Shown here one piece after another: positions 9,694-17,289 of a stretch of DNA of 64,000 bases. Within the stretch, counting starts at the first letter, position 1, and every line of letters starts with the position of its first letter. Position numbers and translations under genes: made by a program. The notes beneath the pieces were generated by a model. The model searched no databases. It was not told the origin of the DNA and saw only the letters and a list, made by a program, of their open reading frames with translations. The DNA comes from CAZEKB01 sp964512225 (GTDB lineage Bacteria; Myxococcota_A; UBA796; UBA9615): the NCBI GenBank assembly GCA_964512225.1, contig CAZEKB010000006.1, positions 48,101 through 112,100 on the forward strand, written 5' to 3'.

Positions 9694-10067
9694 CGGGGGG
9701 AAGTGTCCTGCGTTTCGAAGGTGGCTGCGGGGGTGCGGCGGAGCACTGAAAGTAGCGAAGATCCCGGGGCGAGTAAACGACCGGATCGGTCGGCGAGGAG
9801 CGTTTCTGCGGGCTTGCGGGATGCAATGGGAAGGGCTGCCGGCATCGGCACCGGCAAGTCCTCGGAATGCTTGATTCTGCGGATCGGCACATGGGAGATC
9901 GTCCCGGATCACGCCCGTGAAAATGTGGCGGGTGCTCGGGTCCCGGAGACCCCCTCCCCCGGCGCGGGATCAATGCCTTGACAAGGGTTTGGCGCGCCCG
10001 TAGCTTTCGGCGCCTTTTTGGATCCCGTGCGTTAATGAACACGCGCGGGGGCACAGGAGTCTTCGGC
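9694..10067. promoter_or_regulatory. dnaA-rpmH divergent intergenic region
   Basis: This 374-bp region has no credible gene. It must hold the dnaA promoter (minus) and the rpmH promoter (plus, listed separately). I found no good TTATNCACA box in it, so it is a weaker oriC candidate than the dnaA-dnaN gap. Confidence 0.6.
9978..10006 (+). promoter_or_regulatory. Sigma70-type promoter of the rpmH operon
   Basis: A perfect -35 box TTGACA (9978-9983) is followed after exactly 17 bp by TAGCTT (10001-10006) and then a GC-rich discriminator. The start codon of rpmH is 62 bp further on. The same pair of hexamers and spacing recurs before rpmG at 25834. Confidence 0.7.
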
Positions 10068-10217
10068 ATGAAGCGCACGTTCCAGCCCAGCAACATCTCC
10101 CGCAAGCGGACCCACGGGTTCCGCGCGCGCATGGCGACCAAGAACGGTCGTCGGATCATCCAGCGTCGCCGACTGCGCGGCCGCAAGCGTCTCGTCCCGA
10201 CCATCGCCCAGAAGTAG
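10068..10217 (+). CDS. rpmH: 50S ribosomal protein L34
   Basis: L34 is a small basic protein of the large ribosomal subunit. The 49 residues MKRTFQPSNISRKRTHGFRA onward are a textbook L34, with the conserved C-terminal GRKRL. The ATG at 10068 is preceded by CAGGAG about 10 bases upstream. The open frame starts earlier (9978), but that part overlaps the promoter. It is the first gene of the rpmH-rnpA-yidD-yidC-jag-mnmE-mnmG-rsmG run. Confidence 0.97.
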   Translation: MKRTFQPSNISRKRTHGFRARMATKNGRRIIQRRRLRGRKRLVPTIAQK

Positions 10218-10220
10218 GCC

Positions 10221-10598
10221 CTGACTCCCGCGGATCATCGGTTTCCGCAGTCGCTGCGCATCCGCAAGTCGCGGCAATACGCGCAGCATCGAAGCCGATC
10301 GCGGGTCTTCCGCACCAGGAACTTCCTGGTCTCTTGGGCGAAGGGCATCGAGACGCACAGTCGCCTCGGTCTCGTCGTCTCCAAGAAGGTCGGTGGAGCT
10401 CCCCAGCGGAATCGGGTCAAACGCCTCGTTCGGGAGTGGTTTCGCGTGACTCGCCACCGCCTCCAGGATCCCTGGGACCTCGTCGTCATCGCACGACCGG
10501 GGGCCCCCGATCTCGGGCTCGGTGACGTCGCCGCGCAGCTCGACTCCCTCATCGCGTACCTCGACCGGAGGGCGCGACGGGGCTCGAAACCCGAATGA
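10221..10598 (+). CDS. rnpA: Ribonuclease P protein component, non-canonical start
   Basis: RnpA is the protein subunit of RNase P, which trims the 5' ends of tRNA precursors. The conserved core is clear: SRLGLVVSKKVGG, then QRNRVKRLVREWFR, then WDLVVIARPGA. This frame is the same as rpmH and begins right after the rpmH stop. Between that stop and the core there is no ATG, GTG or TTG. The best start is CTG at 10221, one codon after the rpmH TAG, giving LTPADHRFPQSLRIRK, which matches the usual RnpA N-terminus. That gives 125 residues. Initiation could be by coupling to rpmH, or a start codon was lost to error. It overlaps yidD by 4 bp. Confidence 0.88.
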   Translation: MTPADHRFPQSLRIRKSRQYAQHRSRSRVFRTRNFLVSWAKGIETHSRLGLVVSKKVGGAPQRNRVKRLVREWFRVTRHRLQDPWDLVVIARPGAPDLGLGDVAAQLDSLIAYLDRRARRGSKPE

Positions 10599-10837
10599 AG
10601 TCGCTGGTCCTCCTCCTGCTGCGCGGCTACAAACGCGTCCTCTCGCCGCTGTTGCCGCCTGCCTGTCGATTCGAGCCCACCTGCTCCGTCTACATGATGG
10701 AGGCCGTTCAACGGTTCGGGGCGTTTCGCGGGGTCTGGATGGGACTGAAGCGCCTCTCGAAGTGTCATCCATTGCACCCGGGTGGTCACGACCCGGTCCC
10801 CGAGCTCCCGGCCCCCGACGCCCGCACCCCCACCTAG
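10595..10837 (+). CDS. yidD: Membrane protein insertion efficiency factor YidD
   Basis: YidD is a small membrane-associated protein that helps YidC-dependent insertion of inner-membrane proteins. The 80-residue product has the family pattern: an amphipathic N-terminal helix (LLLLRGYKRVLSPLLPP), the three conserved cysteines in ACRFEPTCS and SKCHPLHPGG, and the YMMEAVQRFGAFRG helix. Its ATG overlaps the rnpA stop (ATGA), and yidC follows 6 bp later. Confidence 0.94.
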   Translation: MKSLVLLLLRGYKRVLSPLLPPACRFEPTCSVYMMEAVQRFGAFRGVWMGLKRLSKCHPLHPGGHDPVPELPAPDARTPT

Positions 10838-10843
10838 GCCGTC

Positions 10844-12613
10844 ATGGAAAACGAACCCGAGCATCAACAAGACGAGCAGCGGCGCCTGATCCTCGCGATC
10901 GCGCTCTCCGTTCTCGTCTACTGGGTGTTCGCCACGTTCATCCTCGAGCCGGTGCCGCCTCCGCAGCCCGTCGCCGAAGACCCCACCGCCGCGGCCGTGG
11001 AGTCCTCCGACCCGACCGTGGCGCCCGCCGCCGCGACCGCGACCGCGACCACGGACGAGGAGGTCGTCCCGGCGCCGGTGGTCGAGAACGTCCCCGCCGA
11101 GACGTTCACCGCCTCCACCGACCTGGTCGACACCACGTGGTCGTCGTTCGGCGGCGGTCCCGCCGATCTGGCCATGAAGAAGTACGGCGCGGCGGACTCC
11201 GAGGCTCCCTGGCTGCCGACCTGGCTGCTCGACGGCGTCCTCGCCGGCTTCTCGTTCGAGCCCTTCCGTCTCCAGCGCCCCGAGCTCGGCCCGCACCACA
11301 TGACCGAGGATCCCGAGGGGGTCCTCCTGCCGGTCGCGCTCAGCGAGTCCGACGGCCTGGACGGCGACCGCATCCACTACCGGGTGCTCTCCCGGACGGG
11401 TTCGGAGATCGCCTTCGCGGGCCGTCGCGGGGACATCGAGATCACGAAGCGTTACGGGGTCGCGTCCGACTCGTACGTGATGAGCTACTCGGTCGAGCTG
11501 AAGAACGTCGGCTCGTCGCCCCGCGCCCTCGTCCCCCGCTTCGGCGTGGCCGACCACGTCACGGAGACGGACGGCTTCTACGCCCCCAAGCGGCTGACCT
11601 ACGCCTCCGTCGACGGCGACATCGAGGACGTCGAGCCCACGGACCTCATCGAGGACGGCCCCGAGCGCTGGGTGGGCAACGTCGACTGGATCGCGATCCA
11701 CGACAAGTACTTCATGCTCGGCATCGAGCCGGAGAACCCGGTGGACGGCCGGGCCTGGGCCACGCCCCTGCAGGGGGAGCGACGGGTCGCCGCCGCCATC
11801 CAGGCCCAGGAGCTCACGCTCGCCCCCGGCGAGGTCCGCTCCTACAACTTCCGGCTGTTCACGGGCCCGATGGTCCTGTCGGACATGCGCGCCGAGGAGC
11901 TGCGCAGCGCCGAAGCGGTGGACTTCGGCTTCTTCGGGATCATCGCGATCCCCATCCTCGCGTTCCTGAAGTTCCTGTACGGCTTCATCGGCTCGTGGGG
12001 CATCTCGATCATCGTCCTCACGGTCGTCATCAAGGCGCTGCTCTTCCCGCTCTCGCAGAAGAGCTACAAGTCGATGAAGGCCATGCAGAAGCTCGGTCCC
12101 GAGATCGAGAAGCTCAAGGAGAAGCACGGGGACGACAAGGAGTCGCTCAACAAGGAGATGATGGCGTTGTGGAAGGAGAACGGAGTGAACCCCGCCGGGG
12201 GTTGCCTGCCGATGCTCCTGCAGATGCCGATCTGGTTCGCGCTGTACCGTGTGCTGTGGAACTCCGTCGAGCTCTACCAGAGCGAGTTCCTCTACTTCGC
12301 CGATCTCACCCTGCGCGACCCCCTCGCGCTGTTCCCGATCCTGCTGGGCGTCACGATGTTCGCGCAGCAGAAGTTCACGACCACGTCCGCCACGATGGAC
12401 CCGGTCCAGAAGAAGATGATGCAGTTCATGCCGCTCTTCTTCTCCCTCATCATGTTCACCCTGCCCGCCGGTCTGGTGGTCTATATCCTCGTCAACAACA
12501 TTCTCAGCATCGCCCAGCAGTGGGTGATTCATCGCAGCAACGACGACGCGCCGCGTGAAGGCAAGAAGGCCAAGCGCGAAGGGAAGGCAGTCGCTGCGGG
12601 GAGATCAGCATGA
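10844..12613 (+). CDS. yidC: Membrane protein insertase YidC
   Basis: YidC inserts and folds inner-membrane proteins, alone or with SecYEG. The 589-residue protein has the Gram-negative layout: an N-terminal membrane segment (about 14-34), a Pro/Ala/Thr-rich linker, a large periplasmic P1 domain (about 75-350), then the five-helix conserved core with WGISIIVLTVVIKALLFPLS, the cytoplasmic hairpin LKEKHGDDKESLNKEMMALW, GGCLPMLLQMPIWFALYRVL and a basic C-terminal tail. The tail ends in Lys/Arg-rich residues that can contact ribosomes. Its stop overlaps the jag start (ATGA). Confidence 0.96.
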   Translation: MENEPEHQQDEQRRLILAIALSVLVYWVFATFILEPVPPPQPVAEDPTAAAVESSDPTVAPAAATATATTDEEVVPAPVVENVPAETFTASTDLVDTTWSSFGGGPADLAMKKYGAADSEAPWLPTWLLDGVLAGFSFEPFRLQRPELGPHHMTEDPEGVLLPVALSESDGLDGDRIHYRVLSRTGSEIAFAGRRGDIEITKRYGVASDSYVMSYSVELKNVGSSPRALVPRFGVADHVTETDGFYAPKRLTYASVDGDIEDVEPTDLIEDGPERWVGNVDWIAIHDKYFMLGIEPENPVDGRAWATPLQGERRVAAAIQAQELTLAPGEVRSYNFRLFTGPMVLSDMRAEELRSAEAVDFGFFGIIAIPILAFLKFLYGFIGSWGISIIVLTVVIKALLFPLSQKSYKSMKAMQKLGPEIEKLKEKHGDDKESLNKEMMALWKENGVNPAGGCLPMLLQMPIWFALYRVLWNSVELYQSEFLYFADLTLRDPLALFPILLGVTMFAQQKFTTTSATMDPVQKKMMQFMPLFFSLIMFTLPAGLVVYILVNNILSIAQQWVIHRSNDDAPREGKKAKREGKAVAAGRSA

Positions 12614-13413
12614 GCAAAGTAGTCATCGCAGAAGGCAACTCGGTTGCCGACGCCCTCAGGAACGCCGCCGAACAGATGGGCGCCGATCCCGCAGACCTCA
12701 AGTGGACGATCGACCGGGAGCACTTCCCCGCCATGACCGTCAAGATCCACGTCGAGCCGCTCGACGAAGCCGCCATCGAGGCCCGCAAGGCCCAGGCGAA
12801 GGTCGCCGAAGGCGCCGTGCAGTGGGTCGAAGGGGCGCTGGACAAGTTCGGCTCCACGGACGCGAAGGTCTCCGCCCGGGTCAAGGGCAGCACCATCACC
12901 GTGAACATCGACACCGAAGAGGACAGCGGCCTGCTGATCGGCAAGGAGGGCAAGAACCTCGAGGCCCTGCAGGCCCTCTTCCGCAAGTCGCTGGAGAAGA
13001 GCTTCGCCGACTACGAGCTCGTGCTCGACGTGGGCGGCTACCGCAGCCGCGACCGCGGCGGCCGGGACGACCGGGGTCGGGGCCGGGACCGGGACCGGGA
13101 CGACCGAGGCCGAGGCCGCGGGCGCGACCGGGACCGAGGCCGCGGGCGCGACCGGGACGACCGGGGCCGTCGGGGCCGCGACCGGGACGACCGGGGCCGC
13201 GGCAGCAAGGACCCGGCTCGCGACGAGGAGCTGAAGGTGCGCGTCCGCGAGGCCGCCGAGAAGGCGCGCGACAACGGCGAGCCGATCCAGTTCAAGGACC
13301 TGAACTCCTACGAGCGCTACCTCGCCCACACCGTGGTCAAGGACATCGACGGCGTGGACTCCCGGTCCGTCGGCAAGGGCGCCGACAAGGCCGTCGAAGT
13401 CTTCCCGGCCTAA
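12610..13413 (+). CDS. khpB: KhpB/Jag RNA-binding protein with a long Arg-Asp-rich insert
   Basis: Jag/KhpB (SpoIIIJ-associated) proteins bind RNA through KH and R3H domains. The N-terminal Jag_N domain covers about 1-50, the KH domain about 65-142 with GXXG loop GKEG at 111-114, and the R3H domain about 203-267 with NSYERYLAHTVV. Between KH and R3H, residues 146-199 form a low-complexity run of RD, RGR and DDRG repeats, probably disordered and highly charged. This makes the protein longer (267 residues) than most. The start overlaps the yidC stop by 4 bp, the classical yidC-jag pair. Confidence 0.93.
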   Translation: MSKVVIAEGNSVADALRNAAEQMGADPADLKWTIDREHFPAMTVKIHVEPLDEAAIEARKAQAKVAEGAVQWVEGALDKFGSTDAKVSARVKGSTITVNIDTEEDSGLLIGKEGKNLEALQALFRKSLEKSFADYELVLDVGGYRSRDRGGRDDRGRGRDRDRDDRGRGRGRDRDRGRGRDRDDRGRRGRDRDDRGRGSKDPARDEELKVRVREAAEKARDNGEPIQFKDLNSYERYLAHTVVKDIDGVDSRSVGKGADKAVEVFPA

Positions 13414-13419
13414 GAGAAC

Positions 13420-14745
13420 GTGCCCGAGCCGCTGCTCGGCCGGGCGGCGGCCCTGATCGACGACGCGATCGTCGCCGTCTCCACGCCTTCGGGGCGGGGC
13501 GCGGTGGGGATCGTCCGTCTCTCCGGACCCTCGGATCGGCTGGCTCCGGTCGTATCGGGCCTGCTCGGAGACGTGGACCTCGCGGCCCGTCACCTGGTCC
13601 TCGCCGACGTCCTGGACGCGGACGGGACACCCATCGATCGCGGCCTCGTCGCCCGATTCCCCGGTCCCCGGTCCTACACCGGCGAGGACGTGGTCGAGCT
13701 GCACCTGCACGGCAACCCGACCCTGCTCGCGGCGGTCGTGGACCGCGCTTGCGCCCTGGGGGCTCGGGCGGCCGGGCCCGGCGAGTTCACCCGTCGGGCG
13801 GTGGTGCACGGGCGGCTCGACCTGGTGGAGGCGGAGGCGGTCGACACCCTCATCCGCGCCGAGTCGGTGGGGGCCGCGAAGCTCGCCCGCAGGCACCTCG
13901 ACGGGGAGCTGCAGGCGGGGCTCCGGGAGCTGCGGGACGCGCTCGTCGTCGTCGCCGCGGCGCTCGAGGCGTCCGTGGACTTCCCCGAGGAGATCGAGCC
14001 CCACGAGACGGACGCCGACCTCGAGAGCCTCTCCGCGGTCCGCGAGCGGCTGGCGGCCCTCGAGGCGTCGTTCGTCGCCGGGCGCCGGCTCGTGGAGGGG
14101 GCGCGGGTCGTGCTCGCGGGCCCGGTGAACGCGGGCAAGTCCACCCTCTTCAACGCGCTGCTGGGCCACGATCGGGCCATCGTCTCCGCGCACCCCGGGA
14201 CGACCCGGGACGTCGTCTCCGAGACCGTGGTGTGGGACGGGATCCCCGTGCGCCTGGAGGACACCGCGGGGGTGCGCGACGCGGCGGATCCCGTGGAGGT
14301 GGCGGGGATCGAGCGGAGCCGGTCCGCGCGCCGGGGAGCGGACGTCGTCGTGGAGGTTCGAGACGGTAGAAACACGAGTGATTGCAGAGGCTTGAAGGTC
14401 GCGACCCGAGGGGATCTGATCTCCGCCGGAGCCCGCGACGAGCTCGCCGGGGCGGGGTGGATCGTGAGCTCTCCCCAGGATGTCGACGCCGTGAAACGTG
14501 CCGTGGTCGACGCGTGTCGGCGGGACGCTCCGGAAGGCACCGTGCTGCACACGGCCCGGCAGCGCGACGGGGTCCGGAAGGCCCGCCGGGCCGTGGACGA
14601 GGCCCTGGCGGCGGGGCCCGACGAGCCGGTCCTCGCGGCCCTCGCGATCCGCGACGCGGGGCGCGCCCTGGAGGAGCTGGTCGGCGCGTGGAGCGACGAA
14701 GCGGTGCTGGATCGCCTCTTCGAGCGCTTCTGCATCGGCAAGTGA
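13420..14745 (+). CDS. mnmE: tRNA modification GTPase MnmE
   Basis: MnmE with MnmG installs the carboxymethylaminomethyl group on wobble U34 of some tRNAs. The 441-residue protein has the folate-binding N-terminal domain (about 10-125), the helical domain, an inserted G domain with P-loop GPVNAGKS (234-241), the G2 loop PGTTRD and G3 DTAG (281-284), and the C-terminal catalytic FCIGK. The G4 motif appears only as TRGD (329-332), and the G3-G4 segment is shorter than usual. The GTG at 13420 is chosen because it starts the conserved frame 6 bp after jag. It is paired with mnmG 22 bp downstream. Confidence 0.93.
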   Translation: MPEPLLGRAAALIDDAIVAVSTPSGRGAVGIVRLSGPSDRLAPVVSGLLGDVDLAARHLVLADVLDADGTPIDRGLVARFPGPRSYTGEDVVELHLHGNPTLLAAVVDRACALGARAAGPGEFTRRAVVHGRLDLVEAEAVDTLIRAESVGAAKLARRHLDGELQAGLRELRDALVVVAAALEASVDFPEEIEPHETDADLESLSAVRERLAALEASFVAGRRLVEGARVVLAGPVNAGKSTLFNALLGHDRAIVSAHPGTTRDVVSETVVWDGIPVRLEDTAGVRDAADPVEVAGIERSRSARRGADVVVEVRDGRNTSDCRGLKVATRGDLISAGARDELAGAGWIVSSPQDVDAVKRAVVDACRRDAPEGTVLHTARQRDGVRKARRAVDEALAAGPDEPVLAALAIRDAGRALEELVGAWSDEAVLDRLFERFCIGK

Positions 14746-14767
14746 CGACGATGGGTTGTAGAACAAC

Positions 14768-16660
14768 GTGTTTCACGTGAAACAACGAATCCAAGGATCG
14801 GTGGACGTCGTCGTCATCGGGGGAGGCCACGCGGGCGTGGAGGCGGCGTGCGCGTCGGCCCGCCTGGGGGCCCGAACGCTGCTCGTGACCCTCATCGAGG
14901 GCACGGTCGGGCGCATGCCGTGCAACCCCGCGATCGGGGGACAGGGCAAGGGTCACCTCGTGCGCGAGATCGACGCTCTGGGCGGCGCCATGGCCCTCGT
15001 GACCGACGCCACGACGATCCAGTTCAAGTACCTCAATACGCGCAAGGGGCTGGCCGTCCGGTCGAGTCGAGCGCAGGTCGACCGCTTCCTCTACCAGCGC
15101 CGCATGCTCCTCCACGTCCGCTCCCGGGAGAACCTCGATCTCCTCGAGGGCGAAGCGGTCGGGTTCGTGTCCGCGGGCGGCCGGCTGACGGGGGTCCGCT
15201 TGAAGGACGGCTCCGTCGTGCCCTGTCGCGCGGCCGTGGTGACCACGGGGACGTACCTGCGCGGGCGCCTGCACGTGGGCATGAACCACCGCGCGGGGGG
15301 CGGAAACGGTGCGCCTGCCGCGTGGGGGCTGTCCGCCGCCCTGGAGGGGTTGGGCCACCGCCTCGGTCGCCTCAAGACCGGGACGGTCCCTCGGCTGGAC
15401 GGGCGCACGATCGATTGGTCGCGGCTGCCCCCGCAGGACGGAGACCACCCCGGGGGCCGCTTCTCGTTCACGGGCCCGCCGTCCTCGCTGCCGGCGGTGC
15501 GCTGCGCGATCGCGAGGACCACGGAGGCCACCCACGAGGTCCTGCGCCGCGGGCTCCGCCACTCCCCGCTGTACGGCGAGGCCGCCTCCATCGACTCGAT
15601 CGGGCCCCGCTATTGCCCGAGTATCGAGGACAAGATCGTCCGATTCGCGGACAAAGACAGCCATCGCCTGTTCCTGGAGCCGGAGGGGCTCGCCACGCGC
15701 GAGGTCTACCCCAACGGGTTCTCGACGAGCCTCCCGGTCGCGGTACAGAAGGAGGCCATCGCGACGATCGAAGGGCTCGAAGACGCCCGGATCGTCCGTC
15801 CGGGCTACGCGATCGAGTACGATTTCTCGGATCCTCGTGATCTGGACCTGTCCTTGCAGAGTTCGAAGCTCGACGGACTCTTCCTCGCAGGTCAGATCAA
15901 CGGCACCACCGGCTACGAGGAGGCGGCGGCCCAGGGGCTGCTGGCGGGCGCCGGGGCGGCGCTGCTCCTGGCGGGTCGGGAGCCTTGGACGCTCGCGCGC
16001 GAGGAGGCCTACCTCGGGGTGCTCGCGGACGACCTCACGAGCCGGGGGACGGACGAGCCGTACCGGATGTTCACGTCGCGGGCGGAGTTCAGGCTGCTGC
16101 TGCGCGAGGACAACGCAGACCTGCGACTGACCCCGATCGGGCGTCGGATCGGGCTCGTGGACGACGCGCGGTGGGCCGCGTTCGAGGTCCGGCGGGAGGC
16201 CGTCGCGCGGGGCCTCGCCTGGGCCGAAGGGACCCGCCTGCGTCCGGGGCTCACCGCCGCCGTCCTCGAGGAGGCGGGGGAGGCTCCGCTGGCCAAGCCG
16301 ACGACCGTGGCCCGACTGCTGCGCCGGCCCGGGGTGAGCTGGAGCCTGGCCGCCGCCGCCGCCCGCGCGGAGGGAGCGTCGACCCCCGCGCTGCCCGACG
16401 ACGCCGTGGAGCAGGTCCTGATCGGCTGCCGCTACGAGGGGTACATCCGTCGCCAGCGCGACGCCGTCGACCGCATCCGCGCGCTGGGGGCGCAGCCCTT
16501 CCCCCGCGACTTCGTCTTCGAGGGGATCCCGGGGCTGCGCGGCGAGCTGGTGGAGAAGCTCACGCGCGCGCGCCCGACCACCCTCCGGGAGGCCGCGCGC
16601 ATCCCCGGCGTCACGCCCGCGGCCGTCGCGCTGCTCGCCGGGCGGCTGGCCTCCCCGTGA
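14768..16660 (+). CDS. mnmG: tRNA uridine-5-carboxymethylaminomethyl synthase MnmG (GidA)
   Basis: MnmG is the FAD-binding partner of MnmE. The 630-residue protein has the dinucleotide motif GGGHAG at about 18-23, the RMPCNPAIGGQGKGHL block, PRYCPSIEDKI and the GQINGTTGYEEAAAQGL block, and a full C-terminal tRNA-binding domain. The longest start, GTG 14768, encodes MFHVKQ from inside the parS palindrome. A GTG at 14801 (before DVVVIGGGHAG) is an equally good alternative that leaves parS non-coding. Its stop overlaps the rsmG start (GTGA). Confidence 0.95.
   Translation: MFHVKQRIQGSVDVVVIGGGHAGVEAACASARLGARTLLVTLIEGTVGRMPCNPAIGGQGKGHLVREIDALGGAMALVTDATTIQFKYLNTRKGLAVRSSRAQVDRFLYQRRMLLHVRSRENLDLLEGEAVGFVSAGGRLTGVRLKDGSVVPCRAAVVTTGTYLRGRLHVGMNHRAGGGNGAPAAWGLSAALEGLGHRLGRLKTGTVPRLDGRTIDWSRLPPQDGDHPGGRFSFTGPPSSLPAVRCAIARTTEATHEVLRRGLRHSPLYGEAASIDSIGPRYCPSIEDKIVRFADKDSHRLFLEPEGLATREVYPNGFSTSLPVAVQKEAIATIEGLEDARIVRPGYAIEYDFSDPRDLDLSLQSSKLDGLFLAGQINGTTGYEEAAAQGLLAGAGAALLLAGREPWTLAREEAYLGVLADDLTSRGTDEPYRMFTSRAEFRLLLREDNADLRLTPIGRRIGLVDDARWAAFEVRREAVARGLAWAEGTRLRPGLTAAVLEEAGEAPLAKPTTVARLLRRPGVSWSLAAAAARAEGASTPALPDDAVEQVLIGCRYEGYIRRQRDAVDRIRALGAQPFPRDFVFEGIPGLRGELVEKLTRARPTTLREAARIPGVTPAAVALLAGRLASP
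14769..14784. promoter_or_regulatory. parS: parS centromere site
   Basis: TGTTTCACGTGAAACA is a perfect 16-bp palindrome that matches the well-conserved bacterial parS sequence bound by ParB. It lies about 6.5 kb from the candidate oriC and about 3.9 kb before parA, the usual location. It overlaps the possible first codons of mnmG. Confidence 0.9.
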
Positions 16661-17289
16661 CGCTCGTCTGCGCCCCGGACCGGATCCGCGCGGTCCTGGA
16701 CCCCGTCCACCCGATCGACGCCGACGCCGTGGGGCGTCTGCACGAGTACACGCGGGTCCTCGATCGCTGGGCTGCTCGGCAACGCCTGGTGGGTTGGCGC
16801 CGCGCGGAGGCCCTGCTCGCCGAGGGCATCCGGGACGCGTGGTCGGCCGTCCCCCTGCTCGCCGAGCTCGAGGCCCCGATCGTCGACGTGGGCAGCGGCG
16901 CGGGTCTCCCCGCGCTCGTCTTCGCCGCGGCGCTGCCCGCCCGGACCGTCCACCTGCTCGAGGCCCGACGCAAGCGCGCGTCGTTCCTTCGGGAGGCGAT
17001 CCGGCTCATGGGGGTCACCGCCGCGACGCTGCACCACGGGCGCGCCGACGAGGTCGTCGGCGTCGGCCTCGATCCCGCGGGAGCCGTCGTCACGTCCCGG
17101 GCCTTCGCGGCGCCCGAGGAGGTGCTGGACCTGGCCGACGCGTGGGGAGCGTCGGCGTGCCTCGTGACGTCGTCCGAGGCGAAGATCCCCGACGCGTCGC
17201 CCGAGGGCTGGGAGGCGGGCGCCCCCGTGCCGTCGCGGCCGTCCGCGGACTCGCTGCACGTCCTCTACCGGCGCACGAACTCCCGGTAG
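16657..17289 (+). CDS. rsmG: 16S rRNA (guanine527-N7)-methyltransferase RsmG (GidB)
   Basis: RsmG methylates N7 of G527 in 16S rRNA using S-adenosylmethionine. The 210-residue protein has the family N-terminal helices (YTRVLDRWAARQRLVGW), the SAM-binding loop VDVGSGAGLPALVFA and the acidic end of the next strand in HLLEARRKRASFLRE. The GTG at 16657 overlaps the mnmG stop (GTGA), giving translational coupling. The 3' end overlaps the convergent membrane protein gene by 25 bp. Confidence 0.92.
   Translation: MTLVCAPDRIRAVLDPVHPIDADAVGRLHEYTRVLDRWAARQRLVGWRRAEALLAEGIRDAWSAVPLLAELEAPIVDVGSGAGLPALVFAAALPARTVHLLEARRKRASFLREAIRLMGVTAATLHHGRADEVVGVGLDPAGAVVTSRAFAAPEEVLDLADAWGASACLVTSSEAKIPDASPEGWEAGAPVPSRPSADSLHVLYRRTNSR

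Noticed and set aside
9694..9977. oriC on the rpmH side of dnaA
   Set aside because: No good DnaA box was found, unlike the dnaN side.
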